Source: a virus
Reading direction: 5' to 3' (one strand)
Length of the DNA stretch: 36,149 nt
Virus record (IMG/VR): IMGVR_UViG_3300013285_000036
Location: 1 to 36,149 of that record
A model generated the notes under the pieces. It made no database searches and was not told where the DNA came from. It saw nothing but the letters and a program-made list of their open reading frames with translations. How positions within the stretch are numbered: the stretch's first letter is position 1; each line of letters opens with the position of its first letter. The position numbers and the translations under genes were made by a program. Shown one piece after another: positions 22,899 through 33,200 of this stretch.

Positions 22899-25469
22899 AT
22901 GGCTAATGAAATATTTAAACCCACTGGCTCTACTCGTGCGAGTAGACCGGACGCGGGCGGAGCAAACATACGCACTGTACCTATACTTGCGATTGTGAAG
23001 AGTAATATTGATCCGACTCGTTCCGGTAGAATCAGTGTTTATGTATCTGACTTTGGTGGTGATCCCACAGATAGTAGTAGCTGGATCACTGTAAAATATA
23101 TGAGTCCGTTTTACGGTAGAACTGACCCGTCAGGCCCCGGAACTGGTTACGGCGACTTCTTAACTAATTCCGGATCATATGGTGTATGGAATAGTCCACC
23201 TGATATCGGTACGACAGTCATTTGTATTTTCATTAACGGTGATATGAATGCAGGGTCCGGCTTTTATATCGGTTGTGTTCCTGAACCCGAAGCACTGCAT
23301 ATGGTACCTGCTATCGGCTCAAGTACTAATGTTGTCACCAATGAAGGCGAAGCAAATAGTTATGGTGGTGCGACTAGACTACCCGTTACTAACATCAATT
23401 CGAATAATACTGGAATCTCAAACGGCGGCAACTTCTTAAATGAAGCTAAACCAGTGCATAGTTATGCAGCCGGCATATTAAGTCAGCAAGGTCTGCTGAG
23501 AGATCCGATTAGAGGGGCGATCAGTTCGTCAGCACAAAGAGAATCACCCTCACGTGTAGGTTACGGGGTAAGCACTCCCGGTCGACCAATTTATGAAGGT
23601 GGATTCGACGACCAAACGATTGCAAGTAATCTTAATATCAAAGATTCTGCAAAATTAAAAGTTGTCGCAAGACGATCAGGTCATACTTTCGTTATGGATG
23701 ACGGAGACATATTAGGTCGTGATCAATTAGTGCGACTACGTACTTCAGCCGGCCACCAAATTTTAATGAGTGATGATGGACAATGTCTACATATTATTCA
23801 TGCTAACGGACAGAGTTGGATTGAATTGGGTAAAGAAGGTACCATCGATATGTATGCCACAAATAGTGTCAACATTAGAACGCAGGGTGATTTGAATCTT
23901 CATGCTGATAACAACGTAAATATCAATGCAGCGAAGGCATTAAATATATCGGCCGACTCTATCAATATAGAATCTGCTGCTGATACTAAGATTAAAGTAG
24001 GTTCAAACTTCAACATGTATGCAGCCGCAACCTACACCGTAAAAGTAGATTCAGGCATGAGTATGTCATCCGGTGGAGAGGCTTCGTATGCTAGCGGAAG
24101 CACAACATATATTAACGGTAGCGTAGTTAATTTGAACACAGGGTCAACCTCTTTAGTCCCTTCTACTGTTCCTGCTATTGCTAGAGTAGCACACACTGAC
24201 ACATTATTTGACAGTGTGGTTGGATTTGCTGCGGCCCCTGGCAAGCTACAAAGCATAGTATCACGCGCACCCGCTCACGCACCATGGGCAAGTGCAGGAC
24301 AAGGGGTTGATGTAAAAGTAAGTGTTAATGCAAGTAGCAACTTGCCGGCCGCACCGACGCCGGCAGTAGCCGCCGCAAATGCGACCGCACCGACACCGGT
24401 CAACCCGGTAACAGCAGCAGTAGCAGCCACTGTACCTCCCACTTCGGCAGTAAGTGCAGCACTCGACAAGAACACTACCGCTGCATTAGTTGGTCAAGTA
24501 TCGACGTTAGCTGCATCGGGGCCGGCAGCGGCTGCGGTGCAGCTTGGCGCCGGCGTCGTTAACACAGCAGCAGGCCCGGTAGCATCTATTGGCGCTTTTG
24601 CAGCATCGGCTGAAAATATGTGCTCAGCTGGATATTTGAAGCCCGGTGCAGCACCGCTGATATCAGCGCTGATATCGGGTGGCAAAACAATCGATCAAGC
24701 ATTAAGTCCTAACATGTTCACTGGTAAAGACGGTATATCAAATCTAACTGCACTTGTAAATAATCCGGGTGCACAGGTAAGTGCAGTCGTTAGTAATCTA
24801 AAATCATCACAGTCGGCACTTGAAGCATCCGGGGCAATTACCGGCAACATGTCATCGAACTCAATAGCGGGCCCGATACTAGCAGGAGCTATCGCCGGCC
24901 CGGTCGCCGCTCTAGGTGCAATCGCAGGCACCGGTGCGGCCTTAGGTGTAATCCCCGGTGCGAGTACTGCACTGGGTGCAGCATCAGGACTGCTCGGATC
25001 ACTCCCGAATGCATTGTCAGCCGGAGCATTCGCGTCTAAACTGGCAGGTTCAGTTACGGGCGGGCTGTCATCTATTGCGGGCGGTCTATCAGGAGCAATC
25101 ACTTCTGCTCAAGGTGTTGCCGCCGGAGCATTTAGTGCAGTCACATCAGCATTTAAGGCACTTGGTAAACCCGGCGTCCCCCAAAACCTAACTGCAATTG
25201 CAGCAAAGAATGCAGCAGACTCGGCGGGGGTCGATGAAACTTCAGCATACCCTACTAACCCAGTAGATGTTGCAGCCGCCGCAAGTGACTTGGCTGCATA
25301 CCCACCAAACCCGTTACTATCAGGTAACTTAACTGCAGGCGCGCTTACCGCAGCTGCCGGTGCCGCGTACGGGGCAGCAGCGTCAGCTCCATCTCCTGGC
25401 ATTAGTAATATAACTCAGGGTATGACTGCCGCACAACAAACTGCTAATAAAATATTAGGTAACGGATAA
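22899..25469 (+). CDS. gp5: Central spike protein, gp5/VgrG-like, without lysozyme domain
   Basis: This 856-residue protein is the likely membrane-piercing spike. Residues about 25-135 form an OB-fold of the gp5/gpV type: VPILAIVKSNIDPTRSGRIS, then SSWITVKYMSPFYG, then PPDIGTTVICIFINGD. Residues about 240-410 look like a triple beta-helix with repeated short strands (GDLNLHADNNVNINAAKALN). The lysozyme domain that T4 gp5 carries between these parts is absent; the tape-measure-like protein has a wall hydrolase instead. Residues about 455-856 are Ala/Gly-rich and hydrophobic, with glycine-zipper-like stretches near 650-760 and two YPPNP units near 784 and 801. An AGGA site precedes the ATG. Confidence 0.82.
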   Translation: MANEIFKPTGSTRASRPDAGGANIRTVPILAIVKSNIDPTRSGRISVYVSDFGGDPTDSSSWITVKYMSPFYGRTDPSGPGTGYGDFLTNSGSYGVWNSPPDIGTTVICIFINGDMNAGSGFYIGCVPEPEALHMVPAIGSSTNVVTNEGEANSYGGATRLPVTNINSNNTGISNGGNFLNEAKPVHSYAAGILSQQGLLRDPIRGAISSSAQRESPSRVGYGVSTPGRPIYEGGFDDQTIASNLNIKDSAKLKVVARRSGHTFVMDDGDILGRDQLVRLRTSAGHQILMSDDGQCLHIIHANGQSWIELGKEGTIDMYATNSVNIRTQGDLNLHADNNVNINAAKALNISADSINIESAADTKIKVGSNFNMYAAATYTVKVDSGMSMSSGGEASYASGSTTYINGSVVNLNTGSTSLVPSTVPAIARVAHTDTLFDSVVGFAAAPGKLQSIVSRAPAHAPWASAGQGVDVKVSVNASSNLPAAPTPAVAAANATAPTPVNPVTAAVAATVPPTSAVSAALDKNTTAALVGQVSTLAASGPAAAAVQLGAGVVNTAAGPVASIGAFAASAENMCSAGYLKPGAAPLISALISGGKTIDQALSPNMFTGKDGISNLTALVNNPGAQVSAVVSNLKSSQSALEASGAITGNMSSNSIAGPILAGAIAGPVAALGAIAGTGAALGVIPGASTALGAASGLLGSLPNALSAGAFASKLAGSVTGGLSSIAGGLSGAITSAQGVAAGAFSAVTSAFKALGKPGVPQNLTAIAAKNAADSAGVDETSAYPTNPVDVAAAASDLAAYPPNPLLSGNLTAGALTAAAGAAYGAAASAPSPGISNITQGMTAAQQTANKILGNG
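25240..25320 (+). repeat. Two YPPNP units near the end of the spike gene
   Basis: The units encode SAYPTNPVDVAAAASDLAAY and a following PPNP. They match the repeat family in the two preceding genes, especially AAAASDLAVYPQNP of the hub. Confidence 0.85.
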
Positions 25470-25477
25470 GGAATATC

Positions 25478-26299
25478 ATGGCAAGTTTATTAGATTCAGC
25501 TACATCAGTGGTGACCTCATCGGTTGCGTCAGTCTCAACTGGGTTATCTGCTATCCCCGGCGGTGCCGGTGCAATCGCATCAGTTGTGAATAATGCCACC
25601 GGAGCAATTAATAGTATTCCGGGAACGGCATCTATCTCTAATTTAATAGGTAGTGCAACTAGTGCAGTCTCTAATGGGCTGGCTGCAGTAGGAGGCGCCA
25701 TTGGATCTGCGGGCAGGCTAGCCGGGTCAATTCCCGGATTAGGCGCCGTCGCAGGGTTAGCTGGCGCAGCCACCGGGATAGCAGGAGCAGCGTCCGGACT
25801 ACTTGGTAAACTCGCGGGCGGAACTGCTACTCTATCTTCACTTGCATCTACTGGGCTATCACCCGCAGCAGCCGCACAGATGCAGGCAGCAATATCTTCT
25901 TTGAGTTCAGGTGGCTCTGTTCCCATTAAACTTCCAGTAGTAGCATTGAATACTACTGATAGGGGAGAAATCGCTTCACAACTATCATCAGTGTTCGGTA
26001 GTTCTAAGATAGCTGCCCCTAACTTTTCAGGTAACCCTGCGACATTCGGAACGTCACCTGCAATAGCTGAAATGGATGCGCGAAATGCATTAATACGGAA
26101 AGCAGTTACTGCGCTTGACCACCGATCGGCGACAGAGCGCACCTTAATTGATGCACAAACTGCATTTAAAAACGCAGAGAACGTACTACCAGCCGGCGAC
26201 CCGCAGTTGGCCATAATAAAGGCGAAGATGGATGCTGCATATGCAAGATATTCAGTTGCATATGATGAATTCAAGGCAGCAACAGCGGCAGCATCATAA
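25478..26299 (+). CDS. Ala/Gly/Ser-rich protein of unknown function after the spike
   Basis: I do not recognise this 273-residue protein. Residues 1-150 are almost wholly small and hydrophobic (Ala, Gly, Ser, Val, Leu), with alternating Gly patterns such as LGAVAGLAGAATGIAGAASG, very like the C-terminal part of the preceding spike protein. Residues about 195-273 are a charged helix, probably coiled coil (AEMDARNALIRKAVTAL, ATERTLIDAQTAFKNAE). AAGGA lies before the ATG, eight bases after the spike stop. It may be a spike-tip, membrane-interacting or spike-associated factor; that is inferred from position and composition. A copy and divergence of the spike's C-terminal region is another possibility. 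Confidence 0.7.
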   Translation: MASLLDSATSVVTSSVASVSTGLSAIPGGAGAIASVVNNATGAINSIPGTASISNLIGSATSAVSNGLAAVGGAIGSAGRLAGSIPGLGAVAGLAGAATGIAGAASGLLGKLAGGTATLSSLASTGLSPAAAAQMQAAISSLSSGGSVPIKLPVVALNTTDRGEIASQLSSVFGSSKIAAPNFSGNPATFGTSPAIAEMDARNALIRKAVTALDHRSATERTLIDAQTAFKNAENVLPAGDPQLAIIKAKMDAAYARYSVAYDEFKAATAAAS

Positions 26300-26308
26300 T
26301 TAGCCTAG

Positions 26309-26317
26309 TATAAATAC
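26309..26317 (+). promoter_or_regulatory. TATAAATA element directly before gp25
   Basis: TATAAATAC at 26309-26317 matches the T4 late promoter exactly, but ends only three to four bases before the gp25 ATG. A T4-like start site would fall on the start codon. It may give a leaderless message or be an unused match. Confidence 0.3.
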
Positions 26318-26320
26318 ATC

Positions 26321-26770
26321 ATGCCAGCATACATCGGTTTCTCAACAATTAATGCAAACAAGCCGCGCTCCACTGACCTAAATACCGGCATTGATGGTGG
26401 TACAGGCAGTACAACTGCTCCGATCATATTCGGTAAAAAGTTTAGATTAGTGGATGAACAACTTGTGATACAAGACTTCGTTAATGCATTAAACATTCCT
26501 AAAGGTCAAAAAGTCGGTAACCCGGGTTACGGGACCACTCTCTGGTCATTCGTATTTGAACCCAATACTGTTGATGTGCAGTTTCAACTACAAACTGAAA
26601 TCAAGCGAGTAGCAAGTCAAGATCCGCGCCTAATTGTAAATGCAGTTAATGCATATCCACAAGAAAATGGAATTCTTCTGGAAGTCGAACTAGCGATTGC
26701 ACCATTCAATAACGCGCAGTTACTTACTGTGTTTTTCAACAACGCTACAAATACTGCTGCTATTCAATAA
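26321..26770 (+). CDS. gp25: Baseplate wedge protein, T4 gp25 family
   Basis: This 149-residue protein belongs to the gp25/GPW family of contractile machines, which holds the sheath to the baseplate. It has IFGKKFRLVDEQLVIQDFVN (36-55), PGYGTTLWSFVFEPN (68-82) and QDPRLIV (100-106), the last standing in place of the usual EPR motif. The length is a little above T4 gp25 (132). No ribosome binding site is visible before the ATG; a TATAAATA lies there instead. It is followed after about 50 bases by gp6, as gp25 and gp6 interact in the wedge core bundle. Confidence 0.92.
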   Translation: MPAYIGFSTINANKPRSTDLNTGIDGGTGSTTAPIIFGKKFRLVDEQLVIQDFVNALNIPKGQKVGNPGYGTTLWSFVFEPNTVDVQFQLQTEIKRVASQDPRLIVNAVNAYPQENGILLEVELAIAPFNNAQLLTVFFNNATNTAAIQ

Positions 26771-26799
26771 AATAGCACTTTTTAGGTAAGATAAATACT
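26769..26799 (+). promoter_or_regulatory. Bipartite late promoter in front of gp6
   Basis: AAAATAGCACTTTT (26769-26782) and GATAAATACT (26790-26799) repeat the arrangement at 18020-18050 with identical spacing. The start site would be near 26803, within a small hairpin CTCTTA/TAAGAG (26798-26812), and the gp6 ATG is at 26822. Confidence 0.7.
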
Positions 26800-26821
26800 C
26801 TTATTATAAGAGAATACTATC

Positions 26822-29800
26822 ATGGCCACAAGCAGTAGACAAAGCGCCCTTTTCGGAATCAACGATTGGAAGGCGATATATCAAACATTCCGCGAAGCCG
26901 ATTTTCGCAGTTACGATTATGAAACACTGCGCAAGAGTTTCATCGATTACCTGCGTGTTTACTATCCAGAAACGTTTAATGACTACATAGAAAGTTCTGA
27001 GTTTACTGCACTCTTGGACGTCATGGCCTTCATGGGACAAGGCTTGGCGTTTCGCAATGACTTGAATACACGTGAAAACTTTATTGATACTGCTGAACGC
27101 CGGGATTCTGTCGTTAAATTAGCTAACCTAGTTAGCTATACCCCAAAGCGTAACTTAGCAGGTCAGGGGTATCTTAAGGTGACGAGTATCCAAACATCAC
27201 AGAACATTACTGACTTGAACGGTTTTAATCTATCAAATCTACCGGTACTTTGGAATGACCCGGCCAACCCTGCATGGTTAGAGCAGTACAACACTATTGT
27301 CAATGCATCGTTGATTAATACCCAACGTGTGGGTGTTCCGGGTAACTCTGCGCAATTATTAGGTATCAAGACGGACGAGTATGCAATTAATACTCCTACT
27401 AATACTAGCCCTGTTGTGCCGTTTTCATCATCGATTGACGGCAACACCATGAACTTTGAACTAGTTAGTGTAACCAGTGTCGGTACTGATTATCTATATG
27501 AGATGCCACCTGGCCCGACAAACGTATTCAATATGCTCTATCGTAACGATAAGCTAGGATACGGTAGTCCAAATACAGGATTTTTCTTTTACTTTAAACA
27601 AGGGCAGTTGAAGCACTATGATTTTAACTTAGCGCAACAAATTGCCAATCAAGTAGTTGACATTGATATTCAAGGCATCAACAATACTGATACTTGGTTA
27701 TATCAGCTTAGCGCATCAAACGGGGCCCCTTCATTATGGAAGCAAGTTGAAAATGTTTATGCAGATGCATATCTACAAACTGAATCTAGTATACGTAGAA
27801 TCTTCTCAATTGCATCACGCTTCAATGACCAAGTGAGTTATGTATTTGGCGACGGCGTGTTTTCCGAAATCCCGGTTGGTAGCTATCGCTCATATGTACG
27901 TTCAGGGAATGCACTAACATATGAAATATCACCCAGTGAGATGCAAGGGATTACTATTTCAATTCCGTATATCAGTCGCCTAGGCAGAACTGAAGTTCTT
28001 ACTATTGGGCTAGAATTGCAAGTACCGGTAACGAATGCACAGTCAAGAGAAACACTAGCTAATATTAAGCAACGTGCGCCCACTCGATATTATACACAGA
28101 ATCGTATGGTTAACGGTGAAGATTATAATAACTTCCCGTACACATTGTATAGTTCAATTATTAAGAGTAAGGCGATCAATCGCAGTTCAGTTGGTGTGGC
28201 AAGAAACTTAGACTTACTAGATCCTACTGGAAAATACTCTAGCACTAACTCATTTGCAAATGATGGTGCGATGTATCAAGACAGCAATAACGGTAGCGTA
28301 CCTCTTACTATCACTAGCTCAGGTAACATCATTACTTTCTTGACTGATACTTTGGCATCTATCTTAGCAGCTAACAGAGCAACACAATATTATAATCAAA
28401 CCTATGCCCGATATGATGTTAGCACAACATCAGGTGACGGCACGGTGTATTGGGATACTTCTACCGTTGATGCAAATAGCACCACTGGATATTTCTATAA
28501 CTTAAATGGTAGTGCAAAGGTTTCTATTCCGGTTGGTACATATTCAACGCATAATATGAAGTATGTGACTAAGGGTGCATTGGTCAAATTTGATGCCCCG
28601 GCTGGTTATTACTTTGATAAATCTAATCGATTAGTGGCCGGTATTGCCGGCCCGTCCGGTATTACTTATATCTGGACAACTATATTAAATGTTATCGGCG
28701 ACGGATATAATAACGGTGAAGGTGCGTTCGCAAACGGCACCGGCCCTATCACGGTAAACGGATTTATACCTGCTACAGCAGTCATAACCACTGTGCTACC
28801 TGCATTTGATAATGCACTTCCTAATTCCGTAATTCAAGAGTGTATTATCCGTATGGAACTTCAACAAAGTTTTTCATTACTGTTTAATAACTCGTTGACT
28901 ATTGCACAGGATAGATGGAGTATCGGTGCATTTAATGCCCCCGGCTATTTTGTAAATTTAGAGAGCAAGGGCAATAACGTATACTCAGTGACCTACTGTT
29001 CCCTTGCATATTATTTTGGTAGTGTTGCGGACACTAGGTTCTCGTTTGAGACAGCTAAGTTAGTATATGATCCGTTCTCTGGTAAGATTTTACAAGATTT
29101 CGTCAACGTGTTGGCCACCAATACACAACCTACGTCAAATAATCCGCTATCCAAAGATGTGGTCACCAGTATTGTTGCACAACCGGTATCATCTGATGGT
29201 TACGCTAACGACTATGAAGTAGAGATTGCAAGTATTGATGTAAATAATCGCACAATCGTTTCTAATCCTGATTTTTTCGGTGTAGTCACGGGGTATGTTA
29301 CTGGTAATACTAATATCGGTGTCTATGTGTTCTTTGAGTTAATTGAAGATGCAATTAACTTGTCACGTTATCAGATTATTCCGACTTCGACAGTGGTGTA
29401 TCAATATCCGAACAAGACACAAATTGATGTTGTCAAATATGAATACCCTATGGGTCAGATTTTCTACGCATACACTGAAAACATTTTCTACACTACTATA
29501 CAAGATGCAGCAGTTCTTACTCCGTTCTATAATTTGATAACCCAGCCTCAATATTCAATGCAAGCTGGTCGACAAGGCTTGGCGTTCCAGTATAGGCACA
29601 ATTCAAACAATACAACTCGAATTGACCCGGCAACTACAAACATTATTGACTTGTATGTAGTAACACAGGCATACTATACTGCGTATCAAAAATGGATTCA
29701 GGATACCACAAATACAATAGTTGCTCCTAATATACCTACTATCAACGAGTTGAATCAGGCATACGGTAAAATACAAGATTACAAGATGCTGAGTGATAGT

Positions 29801-30193
29801 GTTATTTTAAACAGTGTTGTCTTTAAGCCATTATTTGGTGCAAAGGCTGACCCAGCATTACGTGCAACAATTAAGGTTATCAAATCGTCGTCCACCAATG
29901 CGAGTGATAGTGTTATTCGTAGCGCAACATTAACAGCCATGAATACGTATTTTGATATTAACAATTGGAATTTTGGTGATACTTTCTATTTCTCTGAACT
30001 AAGTGCATATTTACATGCACAGATCGGCACATTAGTTAGTTCGGTGGTACTTGTACCTAATGATCCTACTATGTCCTTTGGTGATTTATATGAAATCAGA
30101 TCATCACCTTATGAAATTTTTGCTAATGCAGCAACCGCTAATGATGTGGTTGTAATCGCGGCATTAACTCCCGTCGAATTACAGATAAGATAA
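26822..30193 (+). CDS. gp6: Baseplate wedge protein, T4 gp6 family, enlarged
   Basis: gp6 forms the continuous ring that holds the baseplate wedges together. The N-terminus is diagnostic: FREADFRSYDYETLRKSFID, then SSEFTALLDVMAFMGQGLAF and RNDLNTRENFIDTAERRDSV (about 22-98). A TRYYTQNRMVNGEDYNNFPY segment near 420-440 is also typical of the family. At 1123 residues it is much longer than T4 gp6 (660); the extra length lies in beta-rich inserts in the middle and C-terminal part. AAGAGA gives a moderate ribosome site. It has its own late promoter and is followed by gp7. Confidence 0.94.
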   Translation: MATSSRQSALFGINDWKAIYQTFREADFRSYDYETLRKSFIDYLRVYYPETFNDYIESSEFTALLDVMAFMGQGLAFRNDLNTRENFIDTAERRDSVVKLANLVSYTPKRNLAGQGYLKVTSIQTSQNITDLNGFNLSNLPVLWNDPANPAWLEQYNTIVNASLINTQRVGVPGNSAQLLGIKTDEYAINTPTNTSPVVPFSSSIDGNTMNFELVSVTSVGTDYLYEMPPGPTNVFNMLYRNDKLGYGSPNTGFFFYFKQGQLKHYDFNLAQQIANQVVDIDIQGINNTDTWLYQLSASNGAPSLWKQVENVYADAYLQTESSIRRIFSIASRFNDQVSYVFGDGVFSEIPVGSYRSYVRSGNALTYEISPSEMQGITISIPYISRLGRTEVLTIGLELQVPVTNAQSRETLANIKQRAPTRYYTQNRMVNGEDYNNFPYTLYSSIIKSKAINRSSVGVARNLDLLDPTGKYSSTNSFANDGAMYQDSNNGSVPLTITSSGNIITFLTDTLASILAANRATQYYNQTYARYDVSTTSGDGTVYWDTSTVDANSTTGYFYNLNGSAKVSIPVGTYSTHNMKYVTKGALVKFDAPAGYYFDKSNRLVAGIAGPSGITYIWTTILNVIGDGYNNGEGAFANGTGPITVNGFIPATAVITTVLPAFDNALPNSVIQECIIRMELQQSFSLLFNNSLTIAQDRWSIGAFNAPGYFVNLESKGNNVYSVTYCSLAYYFGSVADTRFSFETAKLVYDPFSGKILQDFVNVLATNTQPTSNNPLSKDVVTSIVAQPVSSDGYANDYEVEIASIDVNNRTIVSNPDFFGVVTGYVTGNTNIGVYVFFELIEDAINLSRYQIIPTSTVVYQYPNKTQIDVVKYEYPMGQIFYAYTENIFYTTIQDAAVLTPFYNLITQPQYSMQAGRQGLAFQYRHNSNNTTRIDPATTNIIDLYVVTQAYYTAYQKWIQDTTNTIVAPNIPTINELNQAYGKIQDYKMLSDSVILNSVVFKPLFGAKADPALRATIKVIKSSSTNASDSVIRSATLTAMNTYFDINNWNFGDTFYFSELSAYLHAQIGTLVSSVVLVPNDPTMSFGDLYEIRSSPYEIFANAATANDVVVIAALTPVELQIR

Positions 30194-30198
30194 GTACT
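30189..30198 (+). promoter_or_regulatory. Possible variant late promoter before gp7
   Basis: GATAAGTACT overlaps the gp6 stop codon and differs by one base from GATAAATACT of the two strong late promoters. The same ten bases occur in front of the resolvase-like gene (12837-12828, minus strand). Use as a promoter is uncertain. Confidence 0.25.
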
Positions 30199-30218
30199 AT
30201 ATAAGATAGAGAGAAACA

Positions 30219-33200
30219 ATGGCAACTAGAATTAGAACATTAAATTTTTTACCGGAAATCTTTAAAACTACTACGAACACGCAGTTTTTAAAGGCAACAT
30301 TAGATCAAGTTGTTGCACAGCCAAATTTAGAAAAGATTGAAGGCTATATTGGTAGCACGTTGGGGTATGGCATTAACGCCACAAACAACTACGTAGTTGA
30401 ACCTACAAAAGTGCGTACTGATTATCAACTAGATCCGGGTGTAGTGTTCTTGAATAAAGACTCACCTGTTGCGCAAGATTTCATTAGCTATCCCGGTATA
30501 ATTGATGCACTGAAATTAGAAGGTGGTATTACTGATAACAATAATAGATTGTTCAACAGCCAATTCTACTCATGGGATTCGTTCACGCAGTTAGATAAAA
30601 TTATCAATTTTAATCAATACTATTGGATACCAGAGGGTCCTGATCAAGTTCAAGTAACCTCTAATGTAGTATTCAATGCACTTGATTATATTGTTACTGA
30701 CGAAACCAACGGATACAATATCTCCGCTATTAATCAGGCATCAAGTTCTACTAATCCTACGATTACATTGCTACGTGGTGGTACATACACGTTTGCCGTA
30801 AATCAAGCGACCCAGTTTTGGATTCAAGGCATGCCGGGTGTCACTGGATATAGCCCAACACAACCCAATTTGCAAACTAGAGATGTATTGGGTGTTGTTA
30901 ATAACGGTGCTACTACGGGTATCGTCACGTTTACTGTACCTAGCAAGAATGCACAATCTGAGTTTAACTTTCCTGGTAACAACTTAGTAGATGTTGTAAG
31001 TACGTTACCGTATGATCAAGTCAACGGTATGTTATTGAGTGACTTAGTAAGTATCGACGGTATTACTGCACTTAATGGTTTAACTCTGATGTTTTATGAT
31101 ACCGGCGTCGATAGTGAACAGGGATTCATTTCATCATTCTATGATACAACAACCTATGATCAAGTTGATCCTGCGCTGGTAGACGGCTTTGGTAATTATG
31201 AAGGCGGCTACTATACTGATGTTAGCGCAACCTTTTATCAAATCACCTACGTAGGTGAAGCATCATCCCAGTCTATCAAATTAGTGGAATATGCACCTAT
31301 CCCGACTAATCAGAAAATTACTGCAATGTTTGGTACAGAGTGGATTTCTCGCAACTTCTATAGAAATATAGCAGGTACGATCTCCTTAATCCCATATCTA
31401 AGTTCATTACTTGATACATTATACTATCAAGACGGAACATCTGGTAATAAAGTAGGTGTATTGAAACTAATTGATAGTAATGCAACATATACAATTGATG
31501 TCATCACTGACATCTTGGGTAAAAAGCAATATACTGCAACGAACGGGGTGGTGTTTACTAACGGTTTAAAGATCATACTATCAGGTGATATTTATCCTGC
31601 CAGCTACCAGAACATTCCGTACTACGTCGAAGGTGTAGGTACTGCTATTGAATTGATTCCGGTCTCTGATTTAGTCGCACCTGAATTATTCACAGCCGGC
31701 ACATACATTCCGTATGACACGACTGCGTATGATATCGGTAACTTTGACAGTAGCTTGTATATTCCGGTAACACCTGATTACATTACTGTTGCTAGAAATG
31801 CCATCAACAAAAATGCATGGTCTAGAAGTAATCGATGGTTTCACATTGATGTTATCAATGCGACTGCTACCTATAATAACAATCCTGCATTGGCTACGAT
31901 ATACACTAATGCAGCATACAAAGCTAAGCGACCGATTATCGAATTTTATCCTAACCTAAGAATGTTTGATTCCGGTGTGGTGGGTAAACAGCCGGTTGAC
32001 TTTATTGACTTCAGAACAGTTGATGCATTCTCGCATGTCGCTGGTCAACAGAACTACTACCCTGACGTACAAGTATATACCGGGTACACGGCTTCTATTG
32101 TCGGAATTTCCGGCCCTATCACCGTGCTTGCATCGGCTACTGCAACAGTTGATAATGAAATTACGGTTTCATCAACCGTCGGCTTTCATATCAATGACCG
32201 GGTTACCTTTACAGGTACGGTATTCGGCGGCGTAACGGCAAGTACAATTATTCCTCCTGCTACTACCATTTACTATATTAGTAAAATTCTTAGCCTAACT
32301 ACATTTACTATATCTACTGCACTCGACGGCGCTGAGTTTCAGCTTACGCCTGCTACAGGGTCAATGACTGTAATTGTCGTACCATTCAGTACAACAGTTA
32401 CTATTCCGTCTACCGATATAACGGGTAGTTTTCAAGTTGGACAGTATATAGCTGATACAACTAATGTGCTGCCTAGAAACTCATACATCTCTGCAATCAC
32501 CGGAACGGTAACTACTGTTCTAACGGTTACATGGAATAATGAGAAAACTTTCACATCAGCTACTTCAGCATCGCTAATAGCAACTGACACGACTAATGAT
32601 AATTACGCATTATTCGATGGTGCTAGGGTGGTGTTCGCTGCGGATTTCAATAGTGCAGTAAAAAATAAAATCTACGTATCTCGTTTCTCTACGGTGTCTA
32701 ACTCGGCAACACCTGTATTAACTCTTACTGAAGCGAGTGACGGTATTGTATTAGCTGACGAACAGACAGTTGCATATCGCGGTTATAATTATAAAGGTAA
32801 AGACTTTTATTATACCGGATCTAATTGGGTTGAGGCTCAGCAAAAAAGCACTGTTAATCAGACACCGTTATTTGATATTTTTGATCATAACGGTATTAGC
32901 TTCGGTGATGCATCGGTGTACACCGGCACATCCTTCACGGGTACTGCTCTGTTCAAATACGGTGCAGGAACCGGATTATCCGACACTGTGTTGGGTTTCC
33001 CGATTCGATATAGTTCAGTTAACAACGTAGGTGACATTAGCTTTGATGTATCATTGAATAATGATACCTTCGATTACGTGAGTGGTCTTGCCCCGATCAC
33101 ACAAAAAGTAAACACCGGTTATGTCTACAACTATACTAGTACGGCTACATACGTGCGTGAGTTGGGCTGGCAAACAGCGATTGCACCGAGTATTCAGTAT

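Noticed and set aside
25444-26274. 276-codon minus-strand frame opposite the Ala/Gly-rich gene
   Set aside because: It is a shadow caused by GC-rich codons of the plus-strand gene, which has a ribosome site and operon context.
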